Of a DNA stretch of 64,000 nucleotides, positions 54,828-64,000 are shown piece after piece. The notes beneath the pieces are model-generated. The model searched no databases. It was not told where the DNA came from and worked only from the letters and a program-made list of their open reading frames with translations. The stretch is from NCBI RefSeq assembly GCF_012489685.1, contig NC_080043.1, positions 58,922,289 through 58,986,288 of the forward strand, written 5' to 3'. Within the stretch, counting starts at the first letter, position 1. Each line of letters opens with the position of its first letter. This stretch comes from Lotus japonicus. Its lineage: Eukaryota; Streptophyta; Magnoliopsida; Fabales; Fabaceae. The translations under genes and the position numbers were made by a program.

Positions 54828-56000
54828 TTAAGGGTCAGTAAAAAGTTCTGGATACTGTTCCTTGATCTTTTCCTTCAGCTCCCACGTTGCATCGCCGGTG
54901 TCCTTGTTCCAAATAACCTTCACTAACTCGATCTCTTTTCCCCTCAACTGCTTTATCCTTGTGTCACCAATGCTGATTGGCGGTGTCTCGAAAGACAAGT
55001 TATCCTTCAACTCAATGTCATCCAACTCGATGACGTGCGTCGGATCAGCAATATACTTCCGCAGTTGTGTCGCATGGAATACATCGTGAATGTTTGATAG
55101 AAAAGGCGGTAGTGCGATCTGATAAACTACCGGTCCTACACGACGAGTAATCTGATAAGGTCCAATGAACTTTGGCGTAAGCTTTCTTGATTTGATTGCT
55201 CGACCAACTCCTGTAGTCTGAGTAACTCGCAGAAACACATGATCTCCCTCTTCAAATTCCAGGGTTCTGCGCCTTTGATCTGCATAGCTCTTCTGTCTAC
55301 CCTGAGAAACCTTCATCTTCTCTCTGATCTGTTTAATCTTCTCAGTCATCTGTTGCAGAAGTTCCGGTCCTACTAACAAATTCTCTCCATCTTGATACCA
55401 ACATAAAGGTGTTCTACACTTGCGGCCATACAAAGCCTCATACGGTGCCATACCTATGGTCGTATGAAAACTGTTGTTATATGTGAACTCAATCAGTGGC
55501 AATAGGGTATCCCAACTGCCCTTGTTGTCTAACACGCAAGCTCGTAGCAAATCCTCCAATGATTGGATAGTTCTCTCAGTTTGCCCATCAGTCTGTGGAT
55601 GATAAGCAGAACTTAGTCTCAGCCTCGTTCCCAAAGCATTATGAATAGCTCCCCACAAATGTGAAGTAAACTTCGGGTCTCTATCGGAAACGATACTTGT
55701 TGGCACTCCATGAAGTCACACAATCTCAGCTATATAAATCTCTGATAGCTTATCCACGTTGTACGTAGTTCTCACAGGTATGAAATGAGCCGACTTAGTC
55801 AATCGATCCACGACTACCCAAATCGAATCATATCCTTTTTGAGTTCTTGGCAACGCCACGACAAAATCCATCGATATGCTATCCCATTTCCATTGAGGTA
55901 CATCCAAACTTTGTAGCATACCCGAAGATTTCTGATGTTCCACCTTCGCCTTTTGACAGATTAAACATGCAGCTACATATTCTGCCACTTGTCTCTTCAT
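54828..56000 (-). pseudogene. Integrase of the second Tekay-like family
   Basis: Two open parts in one frame (56000-55716 and 55706-54828), separated by a TGA at 55718-55716. The first covers the zinc domain end ([13 protein letters not shown]) and core Asp (MDFVVALP). The second has [13 protein letters not shown], the catalytic Glu in [28 protein letters not shown] and the C-terminal [19 protein letters not shown]. The catalytic triad is intact, unlike in the 9797-33026 element. A CGA-to-TGA change would explain the stop. Confidence 0.9.
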
Positions 56001-56200
56001 CCCTGGCCACCAAAATTCACCTTCAAGTCCTGATACATCTTTTTCATTCCAGGGTGAATGCTCAACTTGCTTTTGTGACCTTCGTCCATAATCAACCTCC
56101 TTAAGTCAGGGTTGTTAGGTACGCACACTCTATCCTTGCATCGCAGGATATTGTCACTCCCTACCTTGAATTCCGGTCCTTACCCTGAATTACTAAATTC

Positions 56201-56519
56201 TTATTTTCCGAGTAAAAATTCATCTTGTAACTGTTGGTCTCGGATTTCTTCCATCAATCCATTGGTGATCTTGATCATCCCAAACTTCAGTTCTCCCTCA
56301 GATGCTCTCACATCTAAGCTCAAATCCCAAAACTGTTCCAGTAGTTGCAGCTCCTTAACCATCATTGATGAGATATGCATCTTCCTGCTCAATGCATCAG
56401 TAACGACATTAGCCTTTCCAGGATGGTATTGTAAGGTAAAATCGTAATCCTTGAGAAATTCCATCCAGTGTCGTTGTCTCATGTTCAACTCCTTCTGGTC
56501 AAACAAGTACTTTAAGCTC
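56201..56519 (-). pseudogene. RNase H end and connection fragment
   Basis: The frame has [20 protein letters not shown], then [16 protein letters not shown], the typical end of a Ty3/gypsy RNase H, and continues into the spacer before integrase. It is in a different frame from the integrase. To the right the homology stops abruptly near 56520 within SLKYLF. Confidence 0.85.
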
Positions 56520-57959
56520 TATGTCGTCCTGCTCGACCACTCGTGTCGGTTCTATGTTGGAAATAACATTGGTTGACGCTACGTGCAATTGCACAACCTT
56601 AACCACTTGATCCTTTACTTTTGTTCGTCCAAAAATTCTGCTTAAACTCAGTACACCTCTGGCATTCCAGAGTGAATGTTCAACCTGTCCTCGTGATCTC
56701 CACTCATGATTCAAAACTTAACTCGATCGCTCTATAGCTCATAGACGAACTATTCCCTTGGAATCTACTAGTCCATTAACGTCGATTCCAATTTCGTAAC
56801 TATCCTCATTCGCACCATGAAATCAATCTTCTACTTAGTCATCACTCAAAGTAAAACTCGACGTGAGTCTTAATACCTTGTGCATCGCTAGACCCAGTCC
56901 CCTTTTAACCTCCATTCATCAGCACTTATAAGCTAATCATCATCTTAATATCTTACAATCCATCGTTGTCATCTCCCCTTTTTCGAGACTTCCCTTACTC
57001 GAACCATAAAACCAACCTTCACTTATTCACAACCCACTTTACAATCACCTAAAATCCTTAACACTTCCCCCAAATCCGAACTTATTCCCTAGAAGATCAA
57101 ACCATAGCTGTACCTCAGGAAACTTAACTAGTCATTTTATCATCCGATCCCTCAACATTCGGAGGTTTAACTACAATCATTAATGCCAACACCACTAAAT
57201 CTCTGATTCGAACATGATTTTCACCTCCCAAGGTCAATCTTAACCCTTAAATCCTCACTTAACTTAGTGAAATTCACTTGCTAACCCCAGCATGCAATAT
57301 CGGAATCCATAACAAAGTTCCATTCACTCTTAGACTCTAAGAAATTTGTCCACCTATAACAACCTCAAGTATTTATCTTAATACTAACTCTTTATTTCCG
57401 TAACTAGATCGTCCTCCCATCAATCCGATACTTAGTCTCTCGATCAAAACCCAACAAACCTTGAGTCCTACGCACTTAAGACAAGAATTCATAGACTTAA
57501 AACCTAAACTTTCACCACGTTTGGACCTCAAATGTCCTTTAATTCTTCAATACTTCTTAAATGAATATCCATTTCTTAAACTATAACTCCTCCCCAAAGG
57601 AGATCAACTACTTAACAAGAACTTTACTTCCCAACTCAACTAATCCTCGATCCAATCAAATTAATCTTACCAATCCATCTATCAAAGTCCATTGCCAGTT
57701 CTGATTCCGAATATCACCCCCTCAATATTAAGTTGATCAGGCCTAATACATCGAAGGTGAAGATTTAGAAAAACCCACTGGAACAGTCGATGAGTTCCTA
57801 ACATCCAGTAGTCACAGAGATCTTGATATTAAATCCTCAATGATGCCGCTACGGAACTACACACTCTCGACACCATACATATACTATCCATACGGAATCT
57901 CCCTGAGATTCATCCCTCAGCTTCTAGCTTCTTGTTAAACGCATCGGTGCAAGACTACT
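56520..57959. other. Unassigned 1.44-kb segment replacing protease and RT
   Basis: Moderately AT-rich sequence, stop-rich in all frames, with no RT or protease motif. It borders the RNase H fragment on one side and the gag-like ORF on the other, exactly where the 50008 junction of the left unit falls (57960). Origin unknown; it could be old element spacer sequence or filler. Confidence 0.5.
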
Positions 57960-57967
57960 TTCTAGGC

Positions 57968-58888
57968 TTAACGTGTTATTCTGAACCTCGTGTAACTTCT
58001 ATAGTTTAAACACGAGCAACGGTCAAATAAAGTATTATTAGGCGTAATAACTATAAAGTCAATGCTTAAACAATTTAAGTAAAATTGGTGCGTCGCATGT
58101 GCTACGAGAGTAATGGAGCGTATTATACTAGAATGAGAAGGAATAGTTAGAAGGTTACCATCGTTTGTGCGCTCTCCTCTGACTAGTCCGTCAGCTCCCT
58201 CGCCGCACGAGACATAGACTCCTCCCCGTGCAGCAGGATGTCTTCCTCTTACCGTAGGCACAGATGGCTCAACCCTGGTTACATTGCAATCCTTGGCTTG
58301 ATGCCCCGGGCGATTGCAGTTAAAACATAGAGGTCTCCCGTCTGGACACTTGTTAGAGTGGTGCCCCACCTTCTTGCACCTGTAACACGTTACTTGCTTC
58401 CTCGCCCCTTTAGATTTGGCAGAAAGTTTACCCTTCATCTTGTTGTCAGACGGTCCCGCTTGGAACGTCCTACAGTTCACGGCCAAATGTCCACGTTGTT
58501 TGCACTTGAAGCATTGTGGTCCAGTCACTGAGCACTGAAAGGCGTAGTGTCCAAGTCTCCCACAACGGTAGCATGTCACAGCCTCCTGGAAATTAGTTGC
58601 GGTCGTTAACTTGCGTGATCCTTGGGTAGGGTCTCTTCCCTCGGGATGCTGGTATGGCTTCCACTGCCGGTACTCCTGTGGATCTGACCTCACTGGTCCT
58701 CCAGCTCCAGCTCGATCCAATCCACTATGCTGGTACTTGGACGCCTCGATTAGCGGTTGAGGTCGTTCACGTGCAGCCTCCTCAGCGCGTCTGTAAGCGT
58801 CCTCAGCAGCCTGATTCATCATTGCCTCAATCATGGTAGCTATTGCCTTTGCCATCCTGTCAGGGCTTACCATCCTATGCTTAGTCAA
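57968..58888 (-). CDS. Four-zinc-knuckle Gag-like protein without capsid (right copy)
   Basis: Identical 306-codon frame to 50016-50936, with knuckles CYRCGRLGHYAFQC, CFKCKQRGHLAVNC, CYRCKKVGHHSNKC and CFNCNRPGHQAKDC. It lies about 185 bp downstream of the PBS at 59082-59071. The first Met (58888) is the best start, since stops lie upstream. An intact frame in both copies could mean selection, but may only reflect that the copies are recent or an assembly duplicate. Confidence 0.75.
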   Translation of the reverse strand: MTKHRMVSPDRMAKAIATMIEAMMNQAAEDAYRRAEEAARERPQPLIEASKYQHSGLDRAGAGGPVRSDPQEYRQWKPYQHPEGRDPTQGSRKLTTATNFQEAVTCYRCGRLGHYAFQCSVTGPQCFKCKQRGHLAVNCRTFQAGPSDNKMKGKLSAKSKGARKQVTCYRCKKVGHHSNKCPDGRPLCFNCNRPGHQAKDCNVTRVEPSVPTVRGRHPAARGGVYVSCGEGADGLVRGERTNDGNLLTIPSHSSIIRSITLVAHATHQFYLNCLSIDFIVITPNNTLFDRCSCLNYRSYTRFRITR

Positions 58889-59070
58889 ACAAACAGTTAG
58901 TACTCATCATCGGATAGCATCTAACATACTATACAATATGATCAAGCAATAACTTCAATCAATTCTAAGCGAGAAATCGCTTGGCAGACAATCAATTTTT
59001 ACTCTTTGCAGAGTCACACAACCTAGCACAGAAGACCTATTCCCCAAAGACTCCCGAAAGACTCGACTAA

Positions 59071-59082
59071 GCTCTGATACCA
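59071..59082 (-). other. Primer-binding site next to LTR copy C
   Basis: The minus strand reads TGGTATCAGAGC three bases from the end of LTR copy C. Confidence 0.9.
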
Positions 59083-59085
59083 CAA

Positions 59086-62000
59086 TGTAACACCCCGATT
59101 TCGGTGGCGTCACTTTAGTAACCAAAAGAAAATACTTTAAGCGGAAAAACGTGAATTATTTTTTTCGACAATATAACTAAAGACAGAAAGCAATAAAACT
59201 CCCCAACAAAAGATAAAAGGAACTACTATACAACTATATATACATGCCTCGCTAAACACTACCACGTCACGAGTAACCTCCAGTGACGGGTGACAGAAAA
59301 AGAGTAACGCCCGTAGGCAAAAGTACAAACCAAAAGAAAAGTCAAGTGTCCGCAACACTATCCCTCAAAATGAGAATGAGTTAGCCCAGATGGCCTAGAG
59401 CAAGACCTCTTAGCCCAACCAACTCTCTGTGATCCCCGTAGAGGAACCACACAAAAAGCTATAGGCGGGAAACTACCCTGTCCCCAAAGAAACAATGACG
59501 GTCAGAGCTAAGACTCTACTCCTACACTAATCCCATCTCGAGTAAGTCGCTCGGTGGCCAGCGGGGTCGACCACCCCTGAACCGTAGTCCTCCTGATCAA
59601 GCTTCTTCAACCTAGTTTCCCCTGAAGGGTGAACCATCGTGAACCGGTCCGCCATGGACATCTGACAAAGGCGTAGTCCGCCCAAACACACATAGAAGAC
59701 GCGAGGGTCAACTCCAAAGAATTATATAAATAATAAAACCAGATATATAGGGTAATAATTATTTAGCCTCTCAGGCTTATACGTTTAGGGATAACATCCT
59801 AGGGTTGCATATATCACAATGAATATAAAGATCATAATAACAATTAGCATGCCTCAAGTAGGATAAACAGGTACCAATCACACTCAGCAACTAAGTCAGC
59901 ATGTATGTTGCATGAAATGCAATGCTGGGTAACAAAATGCATTCCGGAAGAAGGATGGACACCATCGAGTCAGCCCTAACACCGGCCAAAGTGGGACCAT
60001 TCCGCTCGGGCGTCTCTTACACCACACAAAAGTAGTCAGATCAGCAGTGAACCCGTAGGTCTGCCATTCCGTCTGCTACTGAGGACCACCGTAGTGTCCT
60101 AAATATGGAAATCCGGGTCTTATGACCATTTTGGAATCCACCGAGGTCCGGTAATCCGCCGTGTATTAACCTCAAAATGAGTGCATGAATGCAAGTGGTT
60201 AGCCAAACAACGTCTCCGACCTCACTCGACACGTCGTCACGTGTTCTAGCTAACTTATTGTCTCTAAAAAGCCTACCCTAAGGCAAACGTCGATTCTGCG
60301 ACAAAATGAATTAATCAAAAGAAGAAGAATGTACTTGGGAACTCATGGTTCCCGGCTAAACTTTAGATAGCCAATCAATAAACTGCTCATCGAGCGAAAA
60401 GGTACCGAAGTACTTGGAAACTTATAGTCTCCGGCTAAACTTTAGATAGCCAAACAATAAACTGCTCACGAGCGAAAAGGTACCGAAGTACTTGGAAACT
60501 TATAGTCTCCGGCTAAACTTTAGATAGCCAAACAATAAACTGCTCATCGAGCGAAAGAGTATAAGCATACTCGGAAACTTGTAAGTTTCCTCAAGACTTG
60601 GACTCGACGACACTTCTCATATCTTCAAGACTAATATTCAGGCTCTAAGCTCTTATCTAAATGTTGTTATCATTTGTTCAAGGGGTTTAGAGATTGATTA
60701 ATGTCTTATGAATTTTCTTTGAGAAAATAGATTTCGTTTAGTCTTATGATACTTCCTATGAGTTTCAGGGATCCCATAATCCCAATTAATTTCTGAGAAG
60801 GTCTCGATCCATTAAAATATAACAAGGTCCGAACTTCGTTCGTCCTTTCAAAACTCTCTCAAAATCTCATAAAAATTCGGCATGACTTGCCCGTAATCCT
60901 CACTTTCCAGAAACATAGGCACGAGTGGAATAACATCAATGAAACAGCTCAACCAATAGGCATAAACAGCATATTCCAACACATCCTAAGTTAACCATGT
61001 AGCACATAGCATGTGAATCATTTAGCACACAATATCATGGCATCAAGTACTCAACAAGTTCGGCCGAAGCCTCAGAAATCATTTCAGACATTTAGCAATT
61101 AGGTGCATAACACATAAATCAAGTCGAATTTCATCGACACCTAAAGCATTATCTAGTAATTCAGAGAGTAGCCCTCACCTGTAACTCCTCCAGCGTTTTC
61201 CTCACAACCTCCTTCACGTTCCTCGCCTTGATCTCCAGGAAACTCCTCAAAAGAACCTTAAGCCAAAATCACAGAAATCAACACATTGAGTCAGAACTCA
61301 GCAAGCAATAAGTCCTAGGGTTACACGGTACATTACAAACTCTGTGGTACGACAATCTAACGCGTTAAGACAAGTTTTCGAAAAAGTCGGATTTCCTCCC
61401 CCCTTGGTATAGCTCTCGGCCACTTTCCTTAATTGGGAGGGTCGATTTTTCTTCGATCAAACTTGGTTCCTAGGTTAACATAAGCCGTAACTAAGACGGT
61501 TCTAAGCTCGGAAAAATTTTCGGATCGAAAACTGATATAGGGGCAGTTTGGTCATTATTTTTAGCTCAGAATTTCAAAATTGGATTTTTGAAAAACAAAT
61601 TGGATGGGGACGTCCACAACGACGTTTATGACGACAAATCCTACTAGCACTAAGCCAAGTCGATAGATTAGAGCGTAAAGGTTGCGACTTTGCCGAAAAA
61701 TGGTATTTAGGGTAGAAATTGATCCCGGCGGCATTTCGTCGACATTTGACAAAATCTAATCCGCAGAACACGCTCAGGAGCATGCAGGGAAGAAGTTTAG
61801 ACGCTGAAATCAGCTGATTTGAACAGTTTTTTCAAAAACCTCAAAATTTTGAACTCAGAAAGTCGCAGGAGAAATGGACAGAAACGACGATTCGAAGGAG
61901 AGTATAGATTACCTACCTCGAGGTCTTCGATTAGTGACGATCGGTGAAGCAAACGGGCAAGAAACGACGAAGATTCGGATCTCTCTCTCTCTCTAGGAAC

Positions 62001-62744
62001 TCGCGGTTTTGGGGGTGGGGAAAATGGGTTTTTTTGCAAAAAATCTAATTTTTCAAGCTATTTATAGGTTTTGGAAAAAACGGAAAAATGATTTTTTTGC
62101 GATTCCGATTTTTCCTGCGCGTTCCTCTGCGCATTCTAAGATAGGTTCTGGCGACAGAATTCCAGAACTCAAAACAGGATTCTTGGAATTAAACCAAAAG
62201 ATCCAAAATCGGCATAAGTCGGTGTAAGTCGGTTTATCCCGAAAAACTACTTTTTGCAGTGATCGTCGGATGAGAAAACTTCCTTCTGAAGAAAGATTAG
62301 GAATGATGAGAGAAGTAGGAGAACGCGGGTGGAATCTTCATTTGAGTTTCCGGATAGAAAAAAGTCTTCATCGTCTGTCGATCTTAGGTTTTTCGAACTA
62401 TCAGGGATTCCGTTTCGGCAAACTTCCGAGAATTGGAATTTGACGTTCGTACTTTCCAGGATTTCGCATCGAAATGGTTGTTTAAGGACGGAAAAGAGAA
62501 GTTCTAACATTTCTCTGAGGATTTTTTTTGAATTAGTTTTCCATCGAGTCCTAAAGCGTAAATTAACTATTCACTAATACCTTCGACCTAGGATTAAGCG
62601 TATGTTAGTCGTGCTATAACTCTTTCGGTTTTTCGATACATTCTTGGGACTTTTCCTGAACCTCTTTCCTTCCCAAATTTATCTTAATCAAATAACTCTT
62701 TTATTTTATTCACTTATCCAAAGCGTTAAAACTTGGGCCTTACA
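59086..62744 (-). repeat. Complete LTR of the second Tekay-like family (copy C)
   Basis: 3659 bp, TGTAACACCCC to GGGCCTTACA. It is the 5' LTR of the 51134-62744 element. It differs from copy B mainly by 1-2 bp indels in short homopolymers (for example near 61295, 61703, 61825, 62355, 62522 and 62646). The TATA box is at 62057-62068. The outer flank is GCAGG, which does not match GAATT left of copy A. Confidence 0.95.
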
Positions 62745-62890
62745 GCAGGCAGGAGGCAGTGGAGGGAACTTTTAGCTTTTCGAAATTTGAAATTCAAATT
62801 TCAATATCGTCTAAATTGAGAATTCGGTTAAGTCAATCGATCGAGCGAGAGGCGGGGTGGCGACGTAGGTGTGTGGTTTTTGCATTCCTT
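62745..62890. other. Unique sequence before the gap
   Basis: 146 bp not found elsewhere in the window. It contains a near-perfect palindrome GAAATTTGAAATTCAAATTTC at about 62781-62801. No coding evidence. Confidence 0.6.
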
Positions 62891-62990
62891 NNNNNNNNNN
62901 NNNNNNNNNNNNNNNNNNNNNNNNNNNNNNNNNNNNNNNNNNNNNNNNNNNNNNNNNNNNNNNNNNNNNNNNNNNNNNNNNNNNNNNNNN
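62891..62990. other. Assembly gap (100 N)
   Basis: Exactly 100 N, the usual placeholder for a gap of unknown size. It lies between LTR copy C's flank and a partial LTR copy D. Confidence 0.98.
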
Positions 62991-64000
62991 GTGGCCAGCG
63001 GGGTCGACCACCCCTGAACCGTAGTCCTCCTGATCAAGCTTCTTCAACCTAGTTTCCCCTGAAGGGTGAACCATCGTGAACCGGTCCGCCATGGACATCT
63101 GACAAAGGCGTAGTCCGCCCAAACACACATAGAAGACGCGAGGGTCAACTCCAAAGAATTATATAAATAATAAAACCAGATATATAGGGTAATAATTATT
63201 AGCCTCTCAGGCTTATACGTTTAGGGATAACATCCTAGGGGTTGCATATATCACAATGAATATAAAGATCATAATAACAATTAGCATGCCTCAAGTAGGA
63301 TAAACAGGTACCAATCACACTCAGCAACTAAGTCAGCATGTATGTTGCATGAAATGCAATGCTGGGTAACAAAATGCATTCCGGAAGAAGGATGGACACC
63401 ATCGAGTCAGCCCTAACACCGGCCAAAGTGGGACCATTCCGCTCGGGCGTCTCTTACACCACACAAAAGTAGTCAGATCAGCAGTGAACCCGTAGGTCTG
63501 CCATTCCGTCTGCTACTGAGGACCACCGTAGTGTCCTAAATATGGAAATCCGGGTCTTAATGACCATTTTGGAATCCACCGAGGTCCGGTAATCCGCCGT
63601 GTATTAACCTCAAAATGAGTGCATGAATGCAAGTGGTTAGCCAAACAACGTTCCGACCTCACTCGACACGTCGTCACGTGTTCTAGCTAACTTATTGTCT
63701 CTAAAAAGCCTACCCTAAGGCAAACGTCGATTCTGCGACAAAATGAATTAATCAAAAGAAGAAGAATGTACTTGGGAACTCATGGTTCCCGGCTAAACTT
63801 TAGATAGCCAATCAATAAACTGCTCATCGAGCGAAAAGGTACCGAAGTACTTGGAAACTTATAGTCTCCGGCTAAACTTTAGATAGCCAAACAATAAACT
63901 GCTCATCGAGCGAAAAGGTACCGAAGTACTTGGAAACTTATAGTCTCCGGCTAAACTTTAGATAGCCAAACAATAAACTGCTCATCGAGCGAAAGAGTAT
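62991..64000 (-). mobile_element. Partial LTR copy D of the second Tekay-like family
   Basis: It starts inside the LTR at GTGGCCAGCGGGGTCGACC (equivalent to about 51611 in copy B) and runs to the window end within the 79-bp tandem repeats. It differs from B and C by single-base indels (TTATTAGCC, CTAGGGGTTGC, CTTAATGACC, CGTTCCGACC). It includes the start of the shortened LTR-borne ORF (ATG 63098 after CAG). Confidence 0.93.

Larger units (their letters stand above)
54791..59085 (-). mobile_element. Internal region between LTR copies B and C, deleted pol
   Basis: From right to left (sense): PBS, four-knuckle gag-like ORF, 1.44 kb of unassigned sequence (56520-57959) where protease and RT should be, the end of RNase H, then integrase and the polypurine tract (54807-54791, minus-strand TTTTTGGAGGGTAGTAA). 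It is therefore a non-autonomous derivative. With LTRs B and C it forms an element of about 11.6 kb (51134-62744). Confidence 0.88.

Noticed and set aside
62811..63128. ORFs crossing the N gap
   Set aside because: They are translated through 100 N. Only the part right of the gap, which belongs to the LTR-borne ORF of copy D, is real sequence.
1..64000. Host protein-coding genes, CRISPR arrays, bacterial or phage genes
   Set aside because: No exon-intron gene structure with a recognisable host protein was found, and everything identified is plant transposable-element sequence.

Overview
The window is a block of nested plant retrotransposons with no host gene that I can recognise. It suggests a dicot nuclear genome. 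A legume is my best guess, because the Ty1/copia element is of the Sirevirus (soybean SIRE1) type, but the species is inference. Most elements are read on the minus strand, so their 5' ends lie at the higher coordinates.

Layout. 1-2995 is part of a ~3.6 kb LTR of a Tekay/Del-like Ty3/gypsy chromovirus, inserted into the integrase of an older, broken Tat-lineage Ty3/gypsy element (2996 to about 7400). From about 7400 a plus-strand Tekay-type LTR begins. It is interrupted at 9796 and resumes at 33032. The interruption is a Tekay-like element (9797-33026, 5-bp target duplication AATTA), and its integrase is in turn split by a 12.1-kb Sirevirus (13322-25450, target duplication AACAC). 34381-36142 is a dead LINE. 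36143-46508 is AT-rich intergenic DNA with small elements: an inverted-repeat element (37458-38160), a SINE with a 13-bp duplication (39465-39657), a Stowaway-like MITE (42434-42733) and two hAT-type elements with exact 8-bp duplications (42905-43997 and 44899-45517). 46509-64000 is an array of a second Tekay-like family: LTR, partial internal region, LTR, internal region, LTR, 100-N gap, LTR. The middle units are almost identical.

Function. The elements carry gag, protease, RT, RNase H and integrase, and the Sirevirus also has an env-like reading frame. Nearly all are broken by nonsense codons, frameshifts or deletions, so none looks autonomous. Intact frames that stand out are: a 130-codon antisense ORF inside the Sirevirus with its own TATA box and AATAAA; ORFs of 157 and 230 codons that lie inside the LTRs of two Tekay-like families and start just after an AG acceptor-like site; and a 306-codon protein with four zinc knuckles and no capsid domain, present in two copies.

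Best candidates for something undescribed are the LTR-borne ORF with a possible LTR-internal intron, the antisense Sirevirus gene, and a 5S-rRNA-containing Cassandra-like segment between the 5' LTR and gag of the 9797-33026 element. Copies in the 46-64 kb array differ mainly by single-base indels and flank an assembly gap, so their number and reading frames should be treated with caution.
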